52,727 bases of DNA from CAYPXN01 sp964470915 (GTDB lineage Bacteria > UBA10199 > JADFYH01). Under the pieces are notes generated by a model that was not told where the DNA came from, made no database searches, and saw only the letters and a program-made list of their open reading frames with translations. Below, one piece after another: positions 40,301 through 48,162 of the stretch (position 1 is its first letter; each line of letters begins with the position of its first letter). The DNA lies in assembly GCA_964470915.1 (NCBI GenBank), contig CAYYEM010000010.1:1-52727 (forward strand), written 5' to 3'. Both the position numbers and the translations under genes were made by a program.

Positions 40301-42616
40301 TGTGTCTGCATTGGCAATTCGAAGCGCTTCTATTGCTTCTGCTGCCTTAGTGTTGAGTCTTTGATGTTCTTCGGCGTAGCTTTCATTACGGGAAGTGCCA
40401 CGATCATAAAAGTCATTACCAATTTTTTGAGATAACAAGCTCATATACGCATTGGCTTGTTCAACTTGGCGTTGCAAATCTCTCAGAATAAGCGGGCGCA
40501 TTTCTTGGTCAAAAAATTTCCAGAAATTCTGATTTTCCAGTTCAAGAGATGCCAAGCCCTCACGGCTTTCATTCACTATTTTATAATATTCTTGAAAATA
40601 GCTGGTTTGGGCTTCTACTGCTTCTTTCAGGGCCGCATCTTCAGTTTTAGGAAGATTCCAAAATGCGGGAGAAGCTTCTTCTACCATGCGGGTGAGAGCC
40701 ACTTCGTAGCGTCTACGCAGCACTTGAGGAGAAAGAGAATCTTTGTTGAAAAAGCGAAGGGCTGCATAAAAAGACCGAGCAACGAAACCACGTTCTCCCA
40801 CTAGTTCCAAGCCTTCTGCAGCACCACGAATAGTTTTGGCCAGTTCTGCTTGTGAACCTGAGAGTTGAGCTTCTTGGGCTTTTAAATGGGCTGCCATTTG
40901 ACGGGGGCTCATGCCTAACACAGCAGTTTTTAGAGAAGTATGGTAAGCGTTTTGGATCAGAAAAATGCGAGCATTGACAGGATCCGACAAGAAAGTACGC
41001 ATGGCTTCGTTAACTCTTCCTGTCATTTCCCAGTAGCGTTTATTGAAGGGGGCGGCGATACCTTTAATTTCTTTTTCTAATTCAGATCTTCGCTCAACAT
41101 CGGAAGTGGTAGAAATTTTTGAACGGAGCTCAGCCATGCTTACTTCAGCGGCCTGAAGTTCAACATTGAACTGGTCAAGTTCGCTTTGAAAACGATCATA
41201 GGCTTCTCTTAAAATAACAGTTTCAGGTGCATTTCGGAGTGCCTCATGATCGAGTCGTGCGTCTATTTCTCGAGCTGAAAAAGCATGTGCATTTCGACCG
41301 ATTGAATGAATGGATTCAGGTTCAATACCCATTTCACGCAGTTGAGTCTCTGTGATTTTTGAAAAATCTTCTCGAGTGGTTAATTTAAGTTCTGCAAGTC
41401 TAGCTCTTAAGACAAGATGTTCTGCATAATAATGATTTCCTTCAGGAGCAAGCTCCGCTAAACGATTTAGATAATTTCTAGCTCGCTGATTGAGGTTTTC
41501 CAAATTAGGTCGTGGCAGATTTGCTACAATGGGCTCCCATAAAGTTCTCAATCTTTGTTGCACATTGAAGAGCTGTCGCATGTCTTGCAAGAAAGCTTGC
41601 CGAACTTCTGGTTGGTGACGAAGTTGTGCAGCTCCCCAACGTAGAAACGAAAGCGTTTCTTTGTCATGTCCGGCAATACGAGTACGATTTATTCCTTCTT
41701 GAACCGATCGTATAGGTTCTGCGGCTTCACGTGTTGGGACAGGATCTACCTTTCTGTTGGGATTGATGCGGTAGTTAATATCAAAATTAGGAACTAAACC
41801 CAGTACGCGATCTGCCAAGCCTCTCCACATTCGGCCTGTTCTTCCAATGCCAGGTCTGATTGAATCTGCTCCGTTTACTTTATTTTCTCCTCTTTCTTGA
41901 GAAGACATACTCAGTAATTCAATGTTTCTGGCTCCCAAGGGATGAGAAAACATTCCTGAGCTTTCACGACCTTGAGCTTCCAAGGTAGATAGGCGAGTTT
42001 CTAAAGCTCTTTCAGCGATTTGGAAGCGACCGCCTGTGAGAGTTCCAGCGAGTGCTTGTCCTGCGCTGAGCGCAAAAGTGGTGGCTTGTGCTTCAGCCAG
42101 TCTTTCAACATAAGAGCGATGATCTTTTTCCATCCAGCCAAAATGAGCTGAGATATCTCGACCCATCACCATGGCGCTACTTTGCGCCACGTTGCTAAGC
42201 ACTGGATTTCCGCCGAGATGTCCTATTCCTTTCAAAAGAGCGAAATCCATCGCGGAACTTTTCCAGCCATTCGCTTCAAAAGTTTCAGAGAGAGGAGTAC
42301 CATTGAGTAAGTTGGAAGTGCCCCGGAAGGCTGTGACTTCAACGCCCAGTGCAAAAGTAGAAGCAGCCCCATTGATGAAAAGTTTGGGAGCAAAGCGGCT
42401 GATACCTGAGGTAGCAGCACCTTCCAGGAAAGCAAGTTTTCCAAAACGGAAGGCAAATGAGCCTGCGGTCATGGCGATTAAATTAGTAGGGTCAGTGGCT
42501 TGATGGGTAAAATTTTTAAGTGTTGCATCTTGAAGGATTTGTCCTTCAGTGAGATTTGATTGATAAGTTCGACGGGTTAAGAAGTTAGAATTTGAAGCAT
42601 CATTAAAACGTACCAT
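37256..42616 (-). CDS. Giant family-B protein with C-terminal PlsC-like acyltransferase domain
   Basis: This 1786-residue protein is the longest in the window. Its N-terminus matches the 791-residue protein at 14248-16623 (NFLTRR near 11, QATDPTNLIA near 39, then Ala/Gly-rich segments). Residues about 290-1300 are charged and largely helical, probably coiled. A short NG-rich linker lies near residue 1130. The C-terminal domain (about 1500-1690) has the acyltransferase blocks: H1537-ESWT-D1542 (HX4D), GGRHNLITRG, F1608-HGGTR (compare FPEGTR), and MPLSW. This is the signature order of PlsC/glycerolphosphate acyltransferases, here at the end of an unusually long protein. No signal peptide is clear. 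It starts back-to-back with hemB. Function unknown; lipid acylation is an inference from motifs. Confidence 0.8.
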   Translation of the reverse strand: MVRFNDASNSNFLTRRTYQSNLTEGQILQDATLKNFTHQATDPTNLIAMTAGSFAFRFGKLAFLEGAATSGISRFAPKLFINGAASTFALGVEVTAFRGTSNLLNGTPLSETFEANGWKSSAMDFALLKGIGHLGGNPVLSNVAQSSAMVMGRDISAHFGWMEKDHRSYVERLAEAQATTFALSAGQALAGTLTGGRFQIAERALETRLSTLEAQGRESSGMFSHPLGARNIELLSMSSQERGENKVNGADSIRPGIGRTGRMWRGLADRVLGLVPNFDINYRINPNRKVDPVPTREAAEPIRSVQEGINRTRIAGHDKETLSFLRWGAAQLRHQPEVRQAFLQDMRQLFNVQQRLRTLWEPIVANLPRPNLENLNQRARNYLNRLAELAPEGNHYYAEHLVLRARLAELKLTTREDFSKITETQLREMGIEPESIHSIGRNAHAFSAREIDARLDHEALRNAPETVILREAYDRFQSELDQFNVELQAAEVSMAELRSKISTTSDVERRSELEKEIKGIAAPFNKRYWEMTGRVNEAMRTFLSDPVNARIFLIQNAYHTSLKTAVLGMSPRQMAAHLKAQEAQLSGSQAELAKTIRGAAEGLELVGERGFVARSFYAALRFFNKDSLSPQVLRRRYEVALTRMVEEASPAFWNLPKTEDAALKEAVEAQTSYFQEYYKIVNESREGLASLELENQNFWKFFDQEMRPLILRDLQRQVEQANAYMSLLSQKIGNDFYDRGTSRNESYAEEHQRLNTKAAEAIEALRIANADTKINSRDLNRKREAALQRVQDLFKFANKIRKRENNIIRLAKTLGARFRNGNHDPLSTPLVPVSSLAMPYVTKFQAKMYHSLTESLRVGLPLVWQTLPRVIRLINAVKREHSFSTLQHVFASWASGMARSRGDTFVVDQHTDAITELSTAQFAGKHAGWPDFAAGPTPGAGIAQRGAQGSSVDTPLILAKDGLGKLMGPLFNRAIDMLTEGVGDSSKQFDKSVSRAARALVTGDAENASLRPSNTAAYDELTMTVINLMSPYRFSPFEGTSEIISLPQGGRSFRISDRAMALSSRPQNLLLTLSLNSYTMYPKPDRPLPLRKTRMTTVTEWHPTQALGWGMEANPVSGARYSNGNGTNGNGHESNGPVSLIPHGPEPVAANWLRTHWYNMATVPEYRTVTPSVRRIFAPFEKPIDASVEQTLEQMFGGMDGVYPNAAVARDLRQKAETSQNAESLRASQRYDLQLIETYLDRASLELQNLDNARSLRNETSELADMIERRKAHLFKLSWKMERGRPLNEMEQREWNALRESAAHHEQSTKVWQTLELSKAFQREISDLAPKALVKILNQRIQQLQLALARATVGEALSPAEQLLLQEVETAFTSPGDVHADRVIAALRNPDLSLEEAKRLEAEENIREHTRRLARALPGGGRGSIDVVEESANDQARIVSDAAGEVQRGPRSLARTYHQASRFVAHCMQLGFGEAMVDLLTNNKWNLYTAHAAWIGRRIMEPMQWRPEVDAATLRTIEEVRIKAKTENRPIVIAATHESWTDITSIMSLLPEARFNAKFELVFTGVLLPPLIGGRHNLITRGNPEKSRRQMERAGRRMLDYGVATATFHGGTRTKAGVSPAKKGTAHLALDTNALVLNLSMNGPQQVMPLSWGELLTKGGGTHRRVFFRASVLDSKDYAGDNKKEEVARFTQDIQNKLMAQELVIFQELHRMASQGDIMARAQLTQNMSKLRAGMDLIHQGDIEGARRWAEGDGKKSQGMKTDFEFLRQVTAWWDSVRSVPPSSPQ

Positions 42617-42745
42617 AACCTGGTAATCTCCCTGTTTAAATCCCCAAAAACCTTGGTTTATTAAAAATGACAGAAGTCTAGGTAACCTTTCGGTTATTCA
42701 TGATAAAAGTTGCCAATTAATTACAAAAAAAATATAAGTATAAAT

Positions 42746-43735
42746 ATGAGCCCATTTCCCATACATCGCCCCCGGCGACTTCGAGAAAAAGCATTAGTGC
42801 GTTCACTTGTAAGAGAAACTCAATTGGAAGTGACTGACTTGATCTGCCCCCTTTTTCTTCGGCAGGACCTGAAACAGTCTCGTCCGATTCCTTCGATGCC
42901 AGGAATTTTGCAACACTCTTTGAAGGAAATTGCAAAAGAAGCCAAGGAAATTTTTAAACGGGGTATTCCTGGAGTGATTTTGTTTGGTATTCCCACTGAA
43001 AAGGATTCTTTAGGCAGTAGTGCCTATGAAGAGGAAAACATTGTTGCAGAGGCGATTCATCGCATTAAACAAGCCGTTCCAGATTTGTTGGTCATCGCTG
43101 ATGTGTGTCTTTGTGAATATACTGATCATGGCCATTGTGGTTTGATTGCTAAAAATGCTGAAGGGAAAAGAATCATTGATAATGATTCTACACTGGAAGT
43201 TTTATCTAAGATGGCAGGATCTTATGTTCGGGCTGGAGCTGACATGGTGGCTCCATCTGATATGATGGATGGGCGTATCCAAAAAATTCGAGATGAACTG
43301 GATGCGGCAGGCTATAAAGAAACTCCTATTCTTTCATATGCGGTAAAGTATGCCTCTGCCTTTTATGGTCCTTTTCGAGAAGCAGCTAATTCTAAGCCTC
43401 AGTTTGGTGACCGTTCTTCTTATCAAATGGATCCGGCCAATTTACGAGAAGCCATTCGGGAAGCTACTTTAGACTTAGAAGAGGGTGCTGATATTCTTAT
43501 GGTAAAACCAGCACTTGGCTACTTAGATGTCATTAAAACATTAAGGGACCATTTTGAGGTTCCTCTGGCTGCTTTTCAAGTAAGCGGAGAATATTCGATG
43601 ATAAAAGCCGCTGCTCAAAAAGGCTATATCGATGAAAAAAGACTGGTCCTGGAAAGCCTCACTTGCATTAAAAGAGCTGGGGCGGATTTCATTCTTACCT
43701 ATTTCGCAAAAGAAGCTTCTAAATATCTGGAATAA
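42746..43735 (+). CDS. hemB: Delta-aminolevulinic acid dehydratase (porphobilinogen synthase)
   Basis: HemB joins two 5-aminolevulinate molecules to porphobilinogen in haem synthesis. From ATG 42746 (MSPFPIHRPRRLR, the natural N-terminus) it has 329 residues; an in-frame TTG at 42710 is less likely. The two active-site lysines are in LSYAVKYASAFYGPFR (K202) and ILMVKPALGYLD (K255). The zinc-type cysteine cluster ADVCLCEYTDHGHCG (C122, C124, C132) is present, so this is a zinc-dependent form. No clear Shine-Dalgarno. It shares a 130-base intergenic region with the divergent giant gene; a small TAACC/GGTTA hairpin lies in it near 42679-42692. Confidence 0.95.
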   Translation: MSPFPIHRPRRLREKALVRSLVRETQLEVTDLICPLFLRQDLKQSRPIPSMPGILQHSLKEIAKEAKEIFKRGIPGVILFGIPTEKDSLGSSAYEEENIVAEAIHRIKQAVPDLLVIADVCLCEYTDHGHCGLIAKNAEGKRIIDNDSTLEVLSKMAGSYVRAGADMVAPSDMMDGRIQKIRDELDAAGYKETPILSYAVKYASAFYGPFREAANSKPQFGDRSSYQMDPANLREAIREATLDLEEGADILMVKPALGYLDVIKTLRDHFEVPLAAFQVSGEYSMIKAAAQKGYIDEKRLVLESLTCIKRAGADFILTYFAKEASKYLE

Positions 43736-43770
43736 CAACTCTTCTCGTATTTTAAGCGATAAGGTATAAT

Positions 43771-43834
43771 GGGTAAGGAGTGAGGTGTTAGGCGTGAGGA
43801 GTGACTCCTTACCCCTTTCTCCTCATCCCTCACA
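43771..43834. repeat. GTGAGGAGTGA-type palindrome upstream of flhB
   Basis: GGGTAAGGAGT (43771-43781) is perfectly complementary to ACTCCTTACCC (43804-43814), and GTGAGGAG (43795-43802) also pairs with CTCCTCATCCCTCAC downstream, giving two mutually exclusive folds. It lies in the flhB leader, so it could affect translation. Related to the repeat inside folC. Confidence 0.7.
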
Positions 43835-43839
43835 ATTAT

Positions 43840-44937
43840 ATGGCCGAATCTAGTCAGGAAAAAACAGAAGATGCGACCCCGAAACGCTTGAGGGAAGCCC
43901 GAAAAAAAGGGCAAGTGCCTAAGAGTAGAGATTTGTCTACGATTTTTGTGCTGGTCGCTTTTTTTGTAGCGCTTTGTTTGTCATTTGGTTTCATGGGCGG
44001 CGAATTAAAAAAATTGATGGTCATGGTTTTTAATGAAGTGGCTTCTCCTCAGCTCGATGGTTCAAAAATTTATGATTTAGGAAAAGCTTCTCTTTTCACT
44101 TTAGCTAAAGTTTGCGCTCCTGCTTTTGTCGCCGGTTTTGCCATAGCGGCTATCGTTGGTTTTTTACAAGTAGGCCCTGTATTTTCCATGGAACCTTTGA
44201 AACCTCAGGGCAAAAAACTCAATCCTCTCGAAGGATTGAAAAACATGTTCAAAACACCAACTTTCATTGAACTTATCAAAAATATTTTAAAAATTACTTT
44301 AATTTTTTATCTGGCTTATCAAGTGCTTTACGGCAGTTTGTTTGAAGTGCTCCAAACAGTAAGAATTCCTATCATCGACTCTTCCAAGATTGCAGGTGAG
44401 TTGATTTTTAAAATCGTTATTCGGGTTTTGATATTATTTATTGCCATTGCTCTCGCTGATTTCATGATTCAGCGTTGGCAGTTCATGAAACAGATGAGAA
44501 TGTCAAAAGATGAGGTCAAAAGGGAATATAAACAAGACGAAGGAGATCCACACATTAAAAGTCATCGTCGAGCTTTGCATCGTGAATTTGCCTTTGGAGA
44601 TGTGCAACAAAAAGTAAAAACAGCCGATGCAGTGATTACGAACCCCATTCATGTAGCGGTAGCGATAAAATACAATCGAGAAGAGCAGGGGGCTCCGGAA
44701 GTGGTCGCGAAAGGGCAACGCTTATTTGCTGATATGATTCGCAAGGTTGCGGAAGAAAACGGGGTGCCCATGATGCGAAATATACCCCTAGCTTGGTCCT
44801 TGCTCGAAGTCGAGGTGGGGCAAGAAATTCCGGAAGAACTCTATTCTGCAGTAGCAGAAATTCTGGCTTTGGTTTATAAAATGAAACAAAGTAGAGAAGT
44901 AGGGCGTTCGAATGAAGAGGAGCACCATTATGTTTAA
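43840..44937 (+). CDS. flhB: FlhB/SctU-family type III export protein with NPIH motif
   Basis: This component of the flagellar or injectisome export gate switches substrate class after self-cleavage. From ATG 43840 it has 365 residues: a cytoplasmic start EKTEDATPKRLREARKKGQVPKSRDL, four membrane segments (about 33-53, 88-113, 143-165, 188-211), and a C-terminal cytoplasmic domain. The cleavage site, normally N-P-T-H, reads N268-P-I-H271. Asn and Pro needed for cleavage are kept, but Thr is changed to Ile. No other flagellar or type III genes are in the window, so flagellar versus secretion role is open. The leader contains a palindromic repeat. Confidence 0.92.
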   Translation: MAESSQEKTEDATPKRLREARKKGQVPKSRDLSTIFVLVAFFVALCLSFGFMGGELKKLMVMVFNEVASPQLDGSKIYDLGKASLFTLAKVCAPAFVAGFAIAAIVGFLQVGPVFSMEPLKPQGKKLNPLEGLKNMFKTPTFIELIKNILKITLIFYLAYQVLYGSLFEVLQTVRIPIIDSSKIAGELIFKIVIRVLILFIAIALADFMIQRWQFMKQMRMSKDEVKREYKQDEGDPHIKSHRRALHREFAFGDVQQKVKTADAVITNPIHVAVAIKYNREEQGAPEVVAKGQRLFADMIRKVAEENGVPMMRNIPLAWSLLEVEVGQEIPEELYSAVAEILALVYKMKQSREVGRSNEEEHHYV

Positions 44938-44953
44938 GTTTTTAGGAGATAAT

Positions 44954-45121
44954 ATGAAACATAAAACATTTACTTTAAGTTTGCTTTTGGCCCTGAACCT
45001 AGTCTTTTTACCGATTTTTTCTTCTCAAGCCGCAGACAAAAATCCTCCTCCTAAATGTGAAAAGTGTTACCGGGGTCCTGATGGGAAGATGAAATGTGAA
45101 TCAGTGCCTTGTCCAAAGTAA
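44954..45121 (+). CDS. Small secreted cysteine-rich protein
   Basis: This 55-residue protein has a strong signal peptide (MKHKTFTLSLLLALNLVFLPIF, cleavage after SSQAA near 27). The 28-residue mature peptide contains four cysteines (C35, C38, C48, C53) in a CxxC-x9-CxxxxC layout, suitable for metal or disulphides. AGGAGAT precedes ATG 44954; a longer reading from 44912 is disfavoured. It starts 16 bases after flhB and is followed by terminators, so it may be co-transcribed with flhB. No family recognised. Confidence 0.65.
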   Translation: MKHKTFTLSLLLALNLVFLPIFSSQAADKNPPPKCEKCYRGPDGKMKCESVPCPK

Positions 45122-45132
45122 TTCTCCAAGTT

Positions 45133-45199
45133 CCCTCTTCACTGAAGAGGGAGGAGCTAAGAATTATAAGGAGCAATTTGATTGCTCCTTTTTTTTTTT
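45133..45199 (+). terminator. Double hairpin with strong Rho-independent terminator
   Basis: CCCTCTTC (45133-45140) pairs with GAAGAGGG (45144-45151). Then GGAGCAA (45170-45176) pairs with TTGCTCC (45182-45188) and eleven T follow. The second is a classical terminator for the flhB/small-protein transcript. Confidence 0.93.
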
Positions 45200-45213
45200 C
45201 TGGTAAAAGAAAA

Positions 45214-45260
45214 AAATCCCCCCAACCCCCCTTTGTCAAAGGGGGGCGAGGGGGGATTTA
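45214..45260. repeat. C6/G6 palindromic repeat, intergenic copy
   Basis: Same 47-base unit as 36846-36892 (AAATCCCCCC ... GGGGGGATTTA) with only a few differences in the centre (TTTGTCAAA for TTTGATAAA). It lies in the leader of the VWA gene, just before its ribosome binding site. Confidence 0.9.
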
Positions 45261-45279
45261 ATTTTTCGGAGGAAATTTC

Positions 45280-46839
45280 ATGAAAAAATTTTTATTGTCA
45301 CTCATCTTTGTTTTGTTTTTTACCACTTCCCTTCAAGCAGCTTCACGTACTGAAATTATTCTCGATGTGAGTGGTTCTATGAATAAGATGTTGGGTGGAG
45401 AAACTCGAATTCAAGCGGCGCGTAAAGCGGTAGCAGCCGCTTTAGCAGGAATTCCGGAGGGAAGCGTTGTGGCTTTCCGCATGTATGGACATCGGGTAGC
45501 TCAAACCGATAAAGCAGGAAGTTGCAAAGATTCTCAGTTGGTAATTCCCTTTGGCCCTGTCAATAAAGCTCAAATTCAATCCATGGTAGATGCAGCGGTT
45601 CCTTTGGGTCAAACCCCCATTGCCTATTCTTTGGAACAAGCCGCTCTTGATTTTGGTACAACAGGAGATGAACAAGCCGCGATTATTTTNNNNNNNNNNN
45701 NNNNNNNNNNNNNNNNNNNNNNNNNNNNNNNNNNNNNNNNNNNNNNNNNNNNNNNNNNNNNNNNNNNNNNNNNNNNNNNNNNNNNNNNNGGAAAATTAAT
45801 GCGGCTTGATCATCATCAGCGTAAAAACCAGTTTGATTATTTTGTGGTAGATGTGAAGCCGGGCCAGAAGTTGGTAGCAAGTGTGGAAACGGGTGAAAAT
45901 GGCGTGAGCATTCAGGGCGGTCAGGCCACAGTCAATGTAAATCCCTATGCAGGAATTTCAGTGCATAGCCCCCAACGTGTGGAAGTTAGGCGTGATGATA
46001 TTATTGGGACCAGTAATGGAAAAAAATCTATCGCTGTCCCCATCGCTAGTGGTCAAGAAGGGAAATATTATATTCTTGTTGGAAGCATTTATGAAGACCA
46101 GAATAAAGATAATCGCTTCAAAGTAGAACTGGTCAGTCAAACAGATGCGAATACCGATCGAGATGCCCCGAGTGAAGATGCCAATGCTCTTGAAATTATG
46201 CAGGGCACTTACGATAAAAATTATTTGAGCGGTAATGATGCCATTGATGTTTTCAAGATTAATTTACCTGTAGGAACTTACGATTTGAAAGTGCGTCCTA
46301 TGGTTCAGAATGCCACTCTCACAGTGACCTTGGTGGATGCTGATGGAGTAGAATTGGCAGGAGGGCGTTCTCCCAATGAAGGTGCGGCAGTAACAGTTCC
46401 TTTTTTCACCAAAAAAGCAGGTTATGTATTTATTCGTATTAAGGAACCTTTTTCACCGAGTGGCTTTGATATTCCTTATACACTTTCGATTGGACCTGGA
46501 AGTGGTGCAGCTCCTTCTGCAGATCAAACCAGCGTCGTCCCTCCAATTGTGACGACAAATATTCCACCTGCATCAACTAATACTACTACAACAACCTCGA
46601 GTGCAGGACTTCCTAGCAAAGTTTCAGGAAGTGATGAAGTGATTGCGATGACTTCTAAAGGTTTTTCATCTTTAGGCGTTTTGCAAAAAATGAAATTCTT
46701 ATTTATTTATGTGATTGGACCTGCCTTCGGAGTATTCTTGATCGGACTTCTCTGGGGTTACATTTGGGGCAGACGTAGCGGCAAACGTAAAACTTTAGCA
46801 AAACTACAGCAAAACTCTTCTCAGAGCAGTGCTAAGTAA
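45280..46839 (+). CDS. Secreted von Willebrand factor A protein with C-terminal membrane helix (gap inside)
   Basis: The signal peptide covers residues 1-20 (MKKFLLSLIFVLFFTTSLQA). The VWA domain follows directly, with the metal site D29-V-S31-G-S33 (DxSxS). GCKD... and VPLGQTPIAYSLEQA fit the VWA fold with the third metal residue (T in QTPI). A 100-N gap (45690-45789) removes its end. The part after the gap (350 residues) is beta-rich, with two similar stretches of CBM/PPC-like character (FDYFVVDVKPGQKL and IDVFKINLPVGTYDLKV). It then has a Thr/Pro linker, a transmembrane helix (LFIYVIGPAFGVFLIGLLWGYI) and a basic cytoplasmic tail. It is likely anchored with the VWA part outside the cell membrane. 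Confidence 0.85.
   Translation: MKKFLLSLIFVLFFTTSLQAASRTEIILDVSGSMNKMLGGETRIQAARKAVAAALAGIPEGSVVAFRMYGHRVAQTDKAGSCKDSQLVIPFGPVNKAQIQSMVDAAVPLGQTPIAYSLEQAALDFGTTGDEQAAIIXXXXXXXXXXXXXXXXXXXXXXXXXXXXXXXXXXGKLMRLDHHQRKNQFDYFVVDVKPGQKLVASVETGENGVSIQGGQATVNVNPYAGISVHSPQRVEVRRDDIIGTSNGKKSIAVPIASGQEGKYYILVGSIYEDQNKDNRFKVELVSQTDANTDRDAPSEDANALEIMQGTYDKNYLSGNDAIDVFKINLPVGTYDLKVRPMVQNATLTVTLVDADGVELAGGRSPNEGAAVTVPFFTKKAGYVFIRIKEPFSPSGFDIPYTLSIGPGSGAAPSADQTSVVPPIVTTNIPPASTNTTTTTSSAGLPSKVSGSDEVIAMTSKGFSSLGVLQKMKFLFIYVIGPAFGVFLIGLLWGYIWGRRSGKRKTLAKLQQNSSQSSAK
45690..45789. other. Assembly gap (100 N)
   Basis: Exactly 100 N inside the VWA gene. Confidence 0.98.
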
Positions 46840-46870
46840 GAAATAATTTGCTTAAATTTGTATGATAGTG

Positions 46871-46904
46871 AAAAAAGCCTCCACCTTGAGTGGGGGCTTT
46901 TTTT
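46871..46904 (+). terminator. Rho-independent terminator
   Basis: AAAAAAGCCTCCAC (46871-46884) pairs with GTGGGGGCTTTTTT (46890-46903) with one G-T pair, followed by T. It ends the VWA gene transcript. Confidence 0.9.
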
Positions 46905-47033
46905 ATTTTATGACGCAATGCGCTTAGAAAAAAACTGTAAAACATAAAAATTACGGCAACTTCTCCTCAACTAAAACGATACAAAAAATATAATCATGCG
47001 GGCACACGAAACCTTTCGGGGAGGAAGGGTTTC
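46905..47033 (+). promoter_or_regulatory. Leader/promoter region of the large beta-rich gene cluster
   Basis: A perfect TATAAT at 46989-46994 is a likely -10; no convincing -35 is seen at 16-18 bases. In the leader, GAAACC (47009-47014) can pair with GGTTTC (47028-47033), with AA/TT extension, placing the ribosome binding site GGGGAGG in the loop right before the ATG at 47034. Confidence 0.45.
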
Positions 47034-48062
47034 ATGGGTATTTTAGATTTTCTATTTCCAGCGTGTGATCACCGCAATATTTCTCATGAAAATTTGCCTG
47101 TATTAGTTCGTCCAACAAATCCTGAAGCTGGGAATTGTGTGAATTGTCATGTGACAGCTCCTGCTTCAAGCACTTGTCCGGCGCAAGCTGCGTGGCCGAC
47201 AGAACTTTACCGTATTATTCCTGCTATCCAACAACAGCCAGCTCGATATGCCTGGTGGCAACAAAATAATCATGCGGCAACCTGGATAAGACAGCAGGTC
47301 GCTCAACAACGTTTGCCTTTGCAGTTGGGAGATGTGCAAGTTCATTTGGAAGTAGCCCCTGATGAACCTCAGTTGGAAGGGTTAGCGAGTTGGATTTTAT
47401 CTGAAAGCAGTGTGTTGAATGCTAATATCCAAGGACAAGGCGCACGCTTGCTTTTGAATCGGGGAAATCTTGCTGAAGTGAGCGATACCCTTTTAGGTGA
47501 CTTGGCTGTCCGCTTTGATCGGGGGCTGACCACCAATTCTTGGCTTATTAATTTTTTTAAAGACTTTAATAATAATATTTTGCAAGCGATGCCCGTTGCC
47601 TATGATCCCCAAAGTCATCGGCTCTATAGTTTAGGTGAATACATTCAAAATTATTACGATGTGTTCCCTCATGATCCTGACCTACAGAGAGATAATCATA
47701 ACCAGCCTTTATATTCTCAAAATCCTGATGCGCTTTATTCATCTCTGTCCCCTCGAACACGAGAAGGTTTTCTTCAAATTGTAGAATCAATGCAAGGTGG
47801 AGAAGTTTGGGTATTACAAAAAGCCCAAGCACCCCATTTGGAACGTTTTCCTTATTTGTTTGAACTCGCAGTGGATTTAACCACTCGCAGAAATGAACCA
47901 GGTGAAATTGATTTGTCGCGTTTGTTTCCGGAATTAGTTCAAGCTTTTCAAATGAGGCCTGCTTCTTCTTCACAAAGTAATTCTCCCTGGTATGCCGGTT
48001 TGCGACACATACTAGGAATGACTCGTTATGCTTTTTTAAATGTAGATCTTCATCCTCAAAGA
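47034..48062 (+). CDS. Large protein of unknown family, 5' part (ends in gap)
   Basis: The visible 343 residues have no signal peptide. The N-terminus contains CVNCH near residue 38, formally a c-type haem motif, but without an export signal this is probably coincidence. A stretch LPLQLGDVQVHLEV...LEGLASWILSESSVLNANIQGQGARLLL near 100-145 has the alternating beta pattern seen in AsmA/TamB-like repeat proteins. The frame runs into a 100-N gap. It is followed on the same strand by more beta-rich sequence, possibly one very large gene. Family not recognised. Confidence 0.6.
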
Positions 48063-48162
48063 NNNNNNNNNNNNNNNNNNNNNNNNNNNNNNNNNNNNNN
48101 NNNNNNNNNNNNNNNNNNNNNNNNNNNNNNNNNNNNNNNNNNNNNNNNNNNNNNNNNNNNNN
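48063..48162. other. Assembly gap (100 N)
   Basis: Exactly 100 N; it may join two parts of one gene or two genes. Confidence 0.98.

Noticed and set aside
40457..40804. A 115-codon plus-strand frame inside the giant family-B gene
   Set aside because: No ribosome site, low-complexity composition, and entirely inside the continuous minus-strand frame.
47130..47150. CVNCH as a cytochrome c haem-binding site
   Set aside because: Single motif, no signal peptide, and no cytochrome-like surroundings; a chance match is more likely.
47566..47973. A 135-codon minus-strand frame in the beta-rich cluster
   Set aside because: It opposes a long coding frame, has no motif and no ribosome binding site.
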